Shown here piece by piece: positions 1 through 7,935 of a stretch of 43,497 bases of DNA. The DNA is from Faecalibacterium gallinarum. GTDB taxonomy: Bacteria; Bacillota; Clostridia; Oscillospirales; Ruminococcaceae. The translations under genes were made by a program, and so were the position numbers. Location of the stretch: assembly GCF_022180365.1 (NCBI RefSeq), contig NZ_BQKV01000063.1:1-43497 (forward strand), written 5' to 3'. Each line of letters opens with the position of its first letter. Positions within the stretch are counted from its first letter, which is position 1. The notes under the pieces are model-generated. The model worked only from the letters and a program-made list of their open reading frames with translations, searched no databases and was not told where the DNA came from.

Positions 1-86
1 ACGAGTACATCCACTTCTACAACCACGAGCGCCTCCAGACAAAGACTGGCCTGGCTCCGCTCTCGCTTCGCCAGGCCAGTCTTTGA
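1..86 (+). pseudogene. IS3-family transposase OrfB, C-terminal end (partial at window edge)
   Basis: Frame 3 reads EYIHFYNHERLQTKTGLAPL and runs to a TGA at 84-86. The YIHFYNxxRxQ...G.sP pattern is the C-terminal end of the IS3/IS150 OrfB integrase (rve family), which carries out strand transfer. Only the last 27 residues lie inside the window, so it cannot be judged whether the gene is intact upstream. The final codons are part of a perfect 16-bp inverted repeat (listed separately). Family assignment is fairly safe; the exact IS is not. Confidence 0.6.
40..85 (+). repeat. Perfect 16-bp inverted repeat overlapping the transposase stop codon
   Basis: Positions 40-55 (caaagactggcctggc) are the exact reverse complement of 70-85, with a 14-nt spacer. 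The right arm ends inside the TGA stop. It could be an IS end, a hairpin that limits read-through into the IS, or both. Confidence 0.6.
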
Positions 87-160
87 TTCGCTTGTTCTAC
101 CCCTTGCAGGCCTCTTTTTTGTACTGTCCGCACAATATGGGGCGGTTCATAAAGCCCCTG

Positions 161-188
161 AGCTCCGCTTCGGCGGGGCTCTTTTTAT
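161..188 (+). terminator. Rho-independent terminator with TTCG tetraloop
   Basis: An 8-bp stem (161-168 with 173-180, one G-U pair) is closed by the stable TTCG tetraloop and followed by ctttttattt. It ends transcription arriving from the left, before the promoter of the metal transporter. Confidence 0.75.
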
Positions 189-227
189 TTCCGGGCCCCG
201 GCGGCTGGAAAATTTTGCGCCCAGCAC

Positions 228-256
228 TTTAAAATGGTAAAGCAGGATGCTATAAT
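228..256 (+). promoter_or_regulatory. Promoter of the CDF transporter gene
   Basis: A perfect -10 TATAAT (251-256) is preceded by TGC, giving an extended -10. A weak -35 TTTAAA lies at 228-233 with a 17-bp spacer. Transcription should start near 263, so the ATG at 263 lies at the transcript start and is not the translation start. Confidence 0.6.
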
Positions 257-331
257 AGATCCATGGTTTTTCATTCCGGATATTACGGAAGGTATAATAA
301 AAACCGATATTTCCCCAAGGGAGAGGATTTC

Positions 332-1519
332 TTGACACAGCTTTTAACGAGACTTTTTGTAAAAAACCATCAGGACCTGAAAAAACCCGCCGTCCGCACC
401 GCCTACGGCAACCTGGCCAGCCTGGTGGGGGTGGTCTGCAACCTGATTCTGGTGGTGGGCAAACTGGCGGCGGGCAGCCTGTTCGGCTCCATCGCCATTG
501 TGGCCGACGGCATCAACAATCTGTCGGACGCCTCCTCCAGCCTGGTGAGCCTGGCGGGGTTCCGTCTGGCGGCCAAGGGCCCCGACGAAAAACACCCTTA
601 CGGCCACGCCCGGTATGAGTATCTGGCGGGGCTGGCGGTCAGTACCATGATTATGGCCATCGGCCTGAGTTTGCTGAAAGATTCGGCCCTCAAGGTCCTG
701 CGGCCCGAGCCGGTGGGGTTCAGCGTCCTGTCGGTGGGGGTGCTGCTTTTTTCCATCTGCCTGAAATTCTGGATGAGCCGCTTTAACCGCCAGATCGGCG
801 AGGCCATCGGCTCCGATACCCTGATCGCTACCGCCGCCGACAGCCGCAACGACGTGATTACCACCGCGGCGGTTCTGGCCTCCACGGTGCTGTGCAAAAT
901 CACCGGCCTGGACATCATCGACGGGCTGATGGGCGTGGGGGTGGCGGTGTTCATCCTCTGGTCGGGCTGGGGCCTGGTGATGGACACCCTGAGCCCTCTG
1001 CTGGGCGAGAGCCCCGACCCCGAACTGGTGGAGCGGATCGAGCGCAAGGTGCTGTCCTACCCCGGGGTGCTGGGGGTCCACGATCTGATGGTCCACGACT
1101 ACGGCCCGGGCCAGCAGTTCGCCTCCCTCCACATTGAGTTCCCCGCCGAGGTGGACCCCCTGGACGCCCACGACCTGATCGACAACATCGAGCGGGACGT
1201 CCGCCGGGACGAAAAAATCCTGCTGACCATCCACTACGACCCCATCGTCACCTCGGACGCCCGGGTGGGGGTTCTGCGGGTGCGGCTGAACGAGAAAATC
1301 CGCCAGATCGACCCGGCCCTCTCCATCCACGATTTGCGGATCGTGCCGGGCACCACCCACTCCAACGTCCTGTTTGACCTGGTGCTGCCGGCGGGCTATA
1401 CCGGCGACCGGGCCGAGGTGCTCCGCCAGCTGCGGGAGTTCGTCACCCAGCAGGACGAACATTACATCTGTGTGATCAAGGTGGAGCAGAGCTACGCCTC
1501 GGCCCACCGGGAAAAATAA
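332..1519 (+). CDS. Cation diffusion facilitator (CDF) family metal transporter
   Basis: Inner-membrane exporter of divalent metal ions (Zn, Fe or Mn type) that works by proton antiport. The first ~210 residues carry the six-helix membrane domain with the two metal-binding DxxxD motifs of the family, in ADGINNLSDASSS (helix 2) and AADSRNDVITT (helix 5). A cytoplasmic C-terminal domain (VLGVHDLMVHDYGPG..., with a conserved HxxxH-like region) follows. I place the start at TTG 332 because AAGGGAGAGG lies just upstream. The in-frame ATG at 263 coincides with the predicted transcription start and adds 23 residues that do not look like the family. The product is 395 residues; CDF proteins are commonly about 300-400. 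The DxxxD/DxxxD pair does not decide between zinc, iron and manganese. Confidence 0.88.
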   Translation: MTQLLTRLFVKNHQDLKKPAVRTAYGNLASLVGVVCNLILVVGKLAAGSLFGSIAIVADGINNLSDASSSLVSLAGFRLAAKGPDEKHPYGHARYEYLAGLAVSTMIMAIGLSLLKDSALKVLRPEPVGFSVLSVGVLLFSICLKFWMSRFNRQIGEAIGSDTLIATAADSRNDVITTAAVLASTVLCKITGLDIIDGLMGVGVAVFILWSGWGLVMDTLSPLLGESPDPELVERIERKVLSYPGVLGVHDLMVHDYGPGQQFASLHIEFPAEVDPLDAHDLIDNIERDVRRDEKILLTIHYDPIVTSDARVGVLRVRLNEKIRQIDPALSIHDLRIVPGTTHSNVLFDLVLPAGYTGDRAEVLRQLREFVTQQDEHYICVIKVEQSYASAHREK

Positions 1520-1555
1520 ACGGCCCCCAGGGGGCCAAGAGGGGGAGAGATCTCA

Positions 1556-2743
1556 ATGCTGAACGAAACCTACCGCGCCATGCTGGGCCGGAAGAGCGTC
1601 ATCCGGGAAACCTTCATGTACGGCCGCCAGCGGGCCGCCCAGATCGGGGCGGAGAACGTCTTTGATTATTCCCTGGGCAACCCCAGCGTGCCCTGCCCGG
1701 GCCAGTTTACCCGGGCCATGGAGCAGCTGCTGGCCGAGGGCGACCCGGTGGACCTCCACGGCTACTGCCCCAGCCAGGGAGACCCGGGGTTCCGGGCGGC
1801 GGTGGCGGCCCATCTGGCCGAGAAGTTCGGCCTAGCCTACCGGGCGGAGGATATCTTTCCCACCACCGGGGCGGCGGGGGCCATCGCCCACGCCATCCGG
1901 GCGGTGACCAAACCCGGGGACGAGGTGCTGACCTTTGCGCCCTATTTCCCTGAGTACGGCCCCTATGTGGAGGGCACCGGCGCCTACCTGAAAGTCGTCC
2001 CGCCCCAGGCCCCGGCCTTCCAGCCCAATTTGGACGAGTTTGAGCGGATGCTCACCCCGGCGGTGAGCTGCGTCCTCATCAACACCCCCAATAACCCCAC
2101 CGGCGTGGTCTACTCTGAGGCCACCCTCACCCGGCTGGCGGAAATTCTGGCCGAGAAGAGCCGGGAATACGGTCATGTGATCTACCTCGTCAGCGACGAG
2201 CCCTACCGGGACATCGTCTTTGACGGCAAAAAGGCCCCCTATCCGGCGGCCTATTACCCCCACACCCTGACCTGTTTTTCCTATTCCAAGAGCCTGAGCC
2301 TGCCCGGCGAGCGGCTGGGCTATGTGGCGGTCTGCCCCGGCTGCGAGGGGGAGGAGATTCTGGTGGATATGATGAGCCAGATCTCCCGGTTCACCGGCCA
2401 CAACTGCCCCCCCAGCATCATCCAGCGGGCGGTGGCCCTCTGCCAGGGGGTGACCAGCGACCTGTCGGTCTACGAGACCAACATGAACCTGCTCTACGAC
2501 GCCCTGACGGCTTACGGTTTCGAGGTGGAGCGGCCGGGCGGCACCTTCTATATCTTCCCCAAAGCCCTGGAGGCGGACGCCAACGCCTTCTGTAGGAAAG
2601 CCCGGGAGTTTGATCTCCTGCTGGTGCCCAGCGACACCTTCGGGGTGGAAGGGTACGTCCGGCTGGCCTACTGCATCGAGACCGAGAAGGTCAAGCGCAG
2701 CCTGCCCGCCCTGGAACAGCTGGCCGCAGCCTACCGCAAATAA
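1556..2743 (+). CDS. Pyridoxal-phosphate-dependent aminotransferase, class I/II
   Basis: Cytosolic fold-type I aminotransferase of 395 residues, the normal length for the family. Visible motifs are NTPNNPTG (about 176-183), SDEPYRD (about 213-219, the PLP-pyridine Asp and Tyr), the Schiff-base lysine in SYSKSLSLPGERLG (Lys about 245), and the phosphate-binding Arg in GERLG. The family moves amino groups between amino acids and 2-oxo acids; the exact substrate cannot be read from the sequence. A GGGGGAGAG ribosome-binding site precedes the ATG. It follows the transporter by 36 bp and precedes isocitrate dehydrogenase, whose 2-oxoglutarate product is the common partner of such enzymes, but a functional link is only an inference. 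Confidence 0.88.
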   Translation: MLNETYRAMLGRKSVIRETFMYGRQRAAQIGAENVFDYSLGNPSVPCPGQFTRAMEQLLAEGDPVDLHGYCPSQGDPGFRAAVAAHLAEKFGLAYRAEDIFPTTGAAGAIAHAIRAVTKPGDEVLTFAPYFPEYGPYVEGTGAYLKVVPPQAPAFQPNLDEFERMLTPAVSCVLINTPNNPTGVVYSEATLTRLAEILAEKSREYGHVIYLVSDEPYRDIVFDGKKAPYPAAYYPHTLTCFSYSKSLSLPGERLGYVAVCPGCEGEEILVDMMSQISRFTGHNCPPSIIQRAVALCQGVTSDLSVYETNMNLLYDALTAYGFEVERPGGTFYIFPKALEADANAFCRKAREFDLLLVPSDTFGVEGYVRLAYCIETEKVKRSLPALEQLAAAYRK

Positions 2744-2788
2744 GGCGGCGCTGCTTTTATAAAAAAATTAGAGAGGAAGGGAACCCCG

Positions 2789-4003
2789 ATGGAAAAAATC
2801 AAGATGACCACCCCCCTGGTGGAGATGGACGGCGACGAGATGACCCGCATCCTGTGGCAGATGATCAAGGACGAGCTGATCCTGCCCTTTGTGGACCTCA
2901 AGACCGAGTATTACGACCTGGGCCTGCCCAACCGGGACGCCACCGGCGACCAGGTGACCATGGACGCCGCCCTGGCCAACAAGAAATACGGCGTGTCGGT
3001 CAAGTGCGCCACCATCACCCCCAACGCTCAGCGGATGGACGAGTACAAGCTCCACGAGATGTGGAAGAGCCCCAACGGCACCATCCGGGCTGTTTTGGAC
3101 GGCACCGTCTTCCGGGCCCCCATCATGATCGACTGCGTGAAACCGGTGGTCAAGAACTGGAAAAAACCCATCACCATCGCCCGCCATGCCTACGGCGATG
3201 TGTATAAGTGCACCGAGTTCCGGATCCCCGGCCCCGGCAAAGCCGAGCTGACCTTCACCGGCGAAAACGGCGAAAAGCAGACCGCTGTAGTCTACGACTT
3301 CGAGTGCGCGGGCGTCCTCCAGGGCTCCTACAACAAGGACAGCTCCATCGCCAGCTTCGCCCGCAGCTGCTTCAACTACGCTTTGGACGTGAAGCAGGAC
3401 CTCTGGTTCGGCGCAAAGGACACCATCTCCAAGAAATACGACCACACCTTCAAGGATATCTTCCAGGAGATCTACGACGCCGAGTATAAAGAGAAGTTCG
3501 AGGCGGCGGGGATCACCTACTTCTACAGCCTGATCGACGACATCGTGGCCCGGGTCATCCGGAGCGAGGGCGGCTTTGTCTGGGCCTGCAAGAACTACGA
3601 CGGCGACGTGATGAGCGACATGGTCTCCACCGCCTTCGGCTCTCTTGCCATGATGACCAGTGTCCTGGTGAGCCCCGACGGCAAGTACGAGTACGAGGCC
3701 GCCCACGGCACCGTCACCCGCCACTATTACCGCTGGCTCAAGGGCGAAAAGACCTCCACCAACCCCATGGCCACCATCTTCGCCTGGTCGGGCGCCCTGA
3801 AAAAGCGGGGCGAGCTGGACGGCCTCGATGATCTCGTGGCCTTCGGCGAGGCGCTGGAAGCCGCCAGCCTCCAGACCCTGAACGACGGCGTCATGACCAA
3901 GGACCTCTGCGCCCTGGCCGAGGGGGTCACCCCCACCGCCGTGGACAGCGAGGGCTTTATCAAGGCCATCCGCCAGCGTCTCGAGGCCAAACTCGGCGCA
4001 TAA
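2789..4003 (+). CDS. icd: NADP-dependent isocitrate dehydrogenase
   Basis: Oxidatively decarboxylates isocitrate to 2-oxoglutarate with reduction of NADP, supplying carbon for glutamate synthesis. The 404-residue protein is the homodimeric type II (eukaryotic-like) form. It has the substrate loop SPNGTIR (about 94-100), the metal-binding region DDIVARVIRSEGGFVWACKNYDGD, and the cofactor loop AAHGTVTRHYYRWLKG followed by TSTNPMATIFAWS. The start is supported by GAGAGGAAGGG 8 bp upstream of the ATG. A strong terminator follows directly, so this closes the unit that begins with the metal transporter or the aminotransferase. Third codon positions are almost all G or C, like the neighbours. Confidence 0.95.
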   Translation: MEKIKMTTPLVEMDGDEMTRILWQMIKDELILPFVDLKTEYYDLGLPNRDATGDQVTMDAALANKKYGVSVKCATITPNAQRMDEYKLHEMWKSPNGTIRAVLDGTVFRAPIMIDCVKPVVKNWKKPITIARHAYGDVYKCTEFRIPGPGKAELTFTGENGEKQTAVVYDFECAGVLQGSYNKDSSIASFARSCFNYALDVKQDLWFGAKDTISKKYDHTFKDIFQEIYDAEYKEKFEAAGITYFYSLIDDIVARVIRSEGGFVWACKNYDGDVMSDMVSTAFGSLAMMTSVLVSPDGKYEYEAAHGTVTRHYYRWLKGEKTSTNPMATIFAWSGALKKRGELDGLDDLVAFGEALEAASLQTLNDGVMTKDLCALAEGVTPTAVDSEGFIKAIRQRLEAKLGA

Positions 4004-4015
4004 AATCGAATCCAT

Positions 4016-4063
4016 AAAATAACCCCTGCCCGGGCAGCCCCCGGCGCAGGGGTTATTTTATTT
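4016..4063. terminator. Strong terminator after icd, probably bidirectional
   Basis: A 14-bp perfect stem (4016-4029 with 4046-4059) encloses a GC-rich loop. Its outer arms are AAAA and TTTT, so a T-run is present on either strand. Confidence 0.85.
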
Positions 4064-4255
4064 AAGCAAAGACGGGGAATCCTTGCCTATTTTTTATCAT
4101 AACTTGCAATAGTGCCAAATTTTGTATACAATAAAAACAGGTCGGTTTACCCGATACGAACGGGAAAAGGGGAGAAATTCCGTACAAAAGAGAGAGCGGA
4201 ACCCCCGGCGGCAAAGCAGCCGCTTTTTTCACAAAGAAATAAGGAGGATTTACCA

Positions 4256-6091
4256 TTGAGACGACTGGTCATCGAGACGCCGGGGCAGTCCCAGCGGGTG
4301 CTGGAAGGGCTCTACCGCGACATGCAGCGCCGGATTGGCTCCAGCCCCCTGGGCCTCTGCCCGGTGGATATGGCGCTGAACTTTTTGCGGGTCTGCCACG
4401 CCCAGACCTGCGGCAAGTGCGTACCCTGCCGGGTGGGCCTGGGCCAGCTGACCAAGATGCTGGAATCGGTGCTGGACGGCGAGGGCGAGCCCGAGCTGAT
4501 CGACCGCATCGAGATGACGGCCGAGGTCATCCTGGACACCGCCGACTGTGCCATCGGCTACGAGGCGGCCCGGATGGTGCTGCAAGGGGTGCGGGGCTTC
4601 CGGGACGACTACGAGGAGCACCTGCTCCGGGGCCGGTGCATCTGCGGGCTGGAACATGCCATCCCCTGTACGGCGGTCTGCCCCGCCCATGTGGATGTGC
4701 CGGGCTATATCGCCCTGGTCAAGGCGGGCCGGTGCGAGGACGCGGTCCGGCTGATCCGGAAAGATAACCCCTTCCCGGCGGTCTGCGGCTATGTCTGCGA
4801 ACACCCCTGCGAGGCCAGCTGCCGCCGCCATATGGTGGACGATGCGGTGAACATCTGCGGCATCAAACGGTATGCCGTGGACCACGCGGGCCAGGTACCC
4901 CTGCCGCCCCGGGCCGAGCCCACCGGCAAACGGGTGGCCATCGTGGGCGGCGGCCCCGGCGGCCTGACCGCGGCCTATTTCCTGACCCTGATGGGCCACA
5001 AGACGGTGGTCTATGAGCAGCGCCACAAGCTGGGCGGAATGCTGCGGTACGGCATCCCCGACTACCGGCTGCCCCCCGAGGTGCTGGATGGGGACATCCA
5101 GTATATCCTGGACACCGGCGTGGAGGCGGTGCTGGATACCGAGGTGGGCGGCAGCGTCACCCTGGAACAGCTGAAAGCCGAATACGACGCGGTGTACATC
5201 TCCATCGGCGCCCACGACGACAAGAAGCTGGGCATCGAGGGGGAGGACAACCGGAACGTGGTCAGCGCCGTCAAGATGCTCCGGGGCATCGGCGAGGGGG
5301 AGATCCCCGATCTGAAGGGCAAGCGGGTCTGCGTCATCGGCGGCGGCAACGTGGCCATGGACGCCACCCGCACCAGCCTGCGGCTGGGGGCCGAGCACGT
5401 CACCTGTGTCTACCGCCGCCGGGAGGAGGATATGACCGCCCTGCCCGAGGAGATCGAAGAGGCCAAGGCCGAGGGGGGTGAGATCCTGGCCCTCCACGCC
5501 CCGGCCCGGATCGAGGCGGACGAGTCGGGCGCCTGCGCCGCCCTCTGGGCCCAGCCCCAGCTCATCAGCCGGGTGGGCCGGGACGGCCGCCCCGCCCCCA
5601 AACAGGCCAGCCAGCCCCCGGTGCGGATCCCCTGCGACTACATCATCGTGGCCATCGGCCAGGCCATCCACACCCAGCCCTTTGAGACCAGCGGCATCGG
5701 CACCCGGCGGGGGGCCATCCAGGCCGAGCGGTCCTGCTTTGTGCCGGGCAGCGGCAACGTCTTTGCCGGCGGCGACGCGGTTTCGGGCCCGGCCACCGTC
5801 ATCCGTGCGGTGGCGGCGGGCAAGGTGGCCGCCGACAACATCGACAGCTTTTTGGGCTACCACCACACCATCACGGTGGATGTGGAAGTGCCCGCCCCCC
5901 AGCTGACCAACAGCCCCGCCTGCGGCCGGGTCAACCTGCGCAGCCGGAACATCCCCCACATCGATGGGGATTTCGACCTGGTCAGCCAGGGCATGACCGA
6001 GGAGGAGTGTCAGCAGGAGTGCGGCCGCTGCCTGCGGTGCGATCACTTCGGCTATGGGGTCTTTAAGGGAGGGAGAAACGTCAAATGGTAA
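4256..6091 (+). CDS. FAD/NAD(P)-binding oxidoreductase subunit of the hydrogenase, NuoF-type Fe-S domain fused to a GltD-like module
   Basis: Predicted diaphorase partner of the downstream hydrogenase. With the TTG start at 4256 (AAGGAGG 8 bp upstream) it has 611 residues; the upstream in-frame ATG at 4112 has no comparable ribosome site. Order of modules: a NuoF C-terminal [4Fe-4S] domain (CGKCVPC at about 52-58 plus Cys about 98 in DTADCAIG), a Fer4_20/GltD N-terminal iron-sulfur region (CTAVCPAHVDVPGY, VCGYVCEHPCEASC), an FAD Rossmann motif (GGGPGGLTAA, about 231-240), a second nucleotide site (VIGGGNVAMDATRT) and the C-terminal FAD motif (NVFAGGDAVSGPATV). The NADH/FMN-binding part of NuoF is absent. 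Glutamate synthase itself is not nearby. The gene overlaps the hydrogenase by 7 bp, implying translational coupling. Confidence 0.82.
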   Translation: MRRLVIETPGQSQRVLEGLYRDMQRRIGSSPLGLCPVDMALNFLRVCHAQTCGKCVPCRVGLGQLTKMLESVLDGEGEPELIDRIEMTAEVILDTADCAIGYEAARMVLQGVRGFRDDYEEHLLRGRCICGLEHAIPCTAVCPAHVDVPGYIALVKAGRCEDAVRLIRKDNPFPAVCGYVCEHPCEASCRRHMVDDAVNICGIKRYAVDHAGQVPLPPRAEPTGKRVAIVGGGPGGLTAAYFLTLMGHKTVVYEQRHKLGGMLRYGIPDYRLPPEVLDGDIQYILDTGVEAVLDTEVGGSVTLEQLKAEYDAVYISIGAHDDKKLGIEGEDNRNVVSAVKMLRGIGEGEIPDLKGKRVCVIGGGNVAMDATRTSLRLGAEHVTCVYRRREEDMTALPEEIEEAKAEGGEILALHAPARIEADESGACAALWAQPQLISRVGRDGRPAPKQASQPPVRIPCDYIIVAIGQAIHTQPFETSGIGTRRGAIQAERSCFVPGSGNVFAGGDAVSGPATVIRAVAAGKVAADNIDSFLGYHHTITVDVEVPAPQLTNSPACGRVNLRSRNIPHIDGDFDLVSQGMTEEECQQECGRCLRCDHFGYGVFKGGRNVKW

Positions 6092-7866
6092 CACTCAAGA
6101 TCGACGAGCGGACTGTCTGTGTGCCCGAGGGCACCACCATCCTGGACGCCGCCCTCTCGGCGGGCATCCAGATCCCCCACCTGTGCTACCTGAAAGAGAT
6201 CAACGAGATCGGCGCCTGCCGGCTCTGCTGCGTCCAGGTGGAAGGGGAGGAGAAGCTGATCCCCGCCTGCAACAACGTGGTGGCCGAGGGGATGAAGATC
6301 AGCACCAATTCCCCCCGGGTCCGCCGGGCCCGGCAGACCAACCTGCGGCTGATCCTCAGCAAGCACGATGCCCGGTGCGCCCTCTGCGCCCGGAGCGGCA
6401 ACTGCCAGCTGCAAGCCGTCTGCAACGAGCTGGGGGTGGTGTCCAACCCCTTTGAGGAGGATCTGCCCAGCCCGAAACTCCGCCAGTGGAGCCGCCATTT
6501 CCCCCTGATCCGGGACACCGCCAAGTGCATCGAGTGCATGCGCTGCATCCAGATCTGCGACAAGGTCCAGAGCCTCAGCGTCTGGGACCTGGTGGCCACC
6601 GGCGGCCGGACCCGGGTGGATGTATCGGGCAACCGGCTGATCCGGGAGTCGGACTGCGCCATCTGCGGCCAGTGCATCACCCACTGCCCGGTGGGGGCCC
6701 TCTATGAGCGGGACGACGTCCAGAAGGTCCTGCAGGCCCTGGAGGACCCCGACACTGTTACGGTGGTCCAGATCGCCCCGGCGGTGCGGGCGGCCTGGGG
6801 CGAGGCCTTCGGCCTCGAGCCCGAGCAGGCCACCGTCAACCGTCTGGCCGGGGCGCTGCGGGCCGTGGGCTTTGACTATGTGTTTGATACCAGCTATTCC
6901 GCCGACCTGACCATCATGGAGGAGGGCAGCGAGTTTCTGGCCCGGCTGGGCCGGGGCGAGCTGGACAAATACCCCATGTTTACCAGCTGCTGCCCGGGCT
7001 GGGTGCGGTTTGTCAAGAGCCAGTACCCCCAGCTGGCGGGCCAGCTCTCCACCGCCAAGAGCCCCCAGCAGATGTTCGGCGCGGTGGTCAAAAACTGGTT
7101 CGCCGAGAAAATCGGCGTCCCCCCCGAGAAGATCTGCTGCGTCTCGGTGATGCCCTGCGTGGCCAAAAAGGACGAGTGCGCCCTGCCCACCATGAAAAAC
7201 GAAGTGGGCATCCCCGACGTGGACTACGCCCTCACCACCCGGGAGATCATCCGGCTGATTCGGTCCGAGCACGTCCAGGTCCAGAACGTCCTGGAGACCC
7301 CCTTTGACCGGCTGCTGGGGGACTACACCGGCGCGGGGGTCATCTTCGGGGCCACCGGCGGCGTCATGGAGGCGGCCCTCCGCACCGCCTATTACCTGGT
7401 GACCGGGTACAACCCCCGGCCCGACTCCTTCCGCCAGGTGCGGGAGAGCCGCCGGGCCGACGGCCGGGCCTGGCGGGAGGCCGAGTTCGAGATGGCGGAC
7501 TCCACCATCCGGGTGGCGGTGGCCAGCGGCCTGGGCAACGCCCGGGCCCTCTGCGAGGCCATCCTGAAAGGGGAGGTCCACTACCATTTCGTGGAGATCA
7601 TGGCCTGCCCCGGCGGGTGCGTGGGCGGCGGCGGCCAGCCCATCCACTGCGACGACATCGAGCGGGCCCATGAGCGGGGCCAGGTGCTCTATGGTCTCGA
7701 CCGGGTGAGCGCGGTCCGCTTCAGCCACGAGAACGCCGACGTCATGGCCCTCTACCGGGACGAGCTGGGGGCGCCTTTGAGCGAAGAAGCGGAGAAGTGG
7801 CTCCACACCGACCATTTCGGCTGGCAGATGCCGGGTGAGACCGCTCGCACCGGGTCTGCCGAATAA
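6085..7866 (+). CDS. [FeFe] hydrogenase, group A (probably A2, glutamate-synthase-linked type)
   Basis: Cytosolic enzyme that evolves or oxidises H2. All cluster ligands are visible: [2Fe-2S] (Cys about 34, 45, 48, 62); the His-Cys [4Fe-4S] site HDARCALCARSGNC (His 94, Cys 98, 101, 107); two ferredoxin sites CIECMRCIQIC (148-158) and CAICGQCITHC (191-201); and the H-cluster motifs TSCCPGW (about 300-306), MPCVAKKDE (about 356-364) and MACPGGCVGGGGQP near 515. The small-subunit domain follows at the C-terminus. AAGGGAGGGA, inside the end of the upstream gene, serves as ribosome site. Pairing with a GltD-like subunit matches group A2 of the HydDB scheme (established classification; my assignment is from gene context). 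Maturases HydEFG are not in the window. Confidence 0.93.
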   Translation: MVTLKIDERTVCVPEGTTILDAALSAGIQIPHLCYLKEINEIGACRLCCVQVEGEEKLIPACNNVVAEGMKISTNSPRVRRARQTNLRLILSKHDARCALCARSGNCQLQAVCNELGVVSNPFEEDLPSPKLRQWSRHFPLIRDTAKCIECMRCIQICDKVQSLSVWDLVATGGRTRVDVSGNRLIRESDCAICGQCITHCPVGALYERDDVQKVLQALEDPDTVTVVQIAPAVRAAWGEAFGLEPEQATVNRLAGALRAVGFDYVFDTSYSADLTIMEEGSEFLARLGRGELDKYPMFTSCCPGWVRFVKSQYPQLAGQLSTAKSPQQMFGAVVKNWFAEKIGVPPEKICCVSVMPCVAKKDECALPTMKNEVGIPDVDYALTTREIIRLIRSEHVQVQNVLETPFDRLLGDYTGAGVIFGATGGVMEAALRTAYYLVTGYNPRPDSFRQVRESRRADGRAWREAEFEMADSTIRVAVASGLGNARALCEAILKGEVHYHFVEIMACPGGCVGGGGQPIHCDDIERAHERGQVLYGLDRVSAVRFSHENADVMALYRDELGAPLSEEAEKWLHTDHFGWQMPGETARTGSAE

Positions 7867-7887
7867 AATCCGGAAACCCAAAACGAG

Positions 7888-7930
7888 AAAAACCCCCTGC
7901 CGGGCAGCCGGCAGGGGGTTCATTTTATTT
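7888..7930. terminator. Bidirectional terminator between the hydrogenase and the convergent lipoprotein gene
   Basis: A stem of 11-13 bp (7891-7903 with 7908-7920) is flanked by A-rich DNA on the left and TTTTATTT on the right. It serves both converging transcripts. Confidence 0.85.
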
Positions 7931-7935
7931 GGGGA

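Noticed and set aside
344-1507. Long minus-strand open frames opposite GC-rich genes (also opposite 4256-6091, 6085-7866, 14951-17617, and plus-strand frames opposite mfd)
   Set aside because: They are composition shadows: high GC at third positions removes stops from the antisense frame. The products are rich in His, Gly, Gln and Val repeats without domains or ribosome sites, while the sense genes have clear families.
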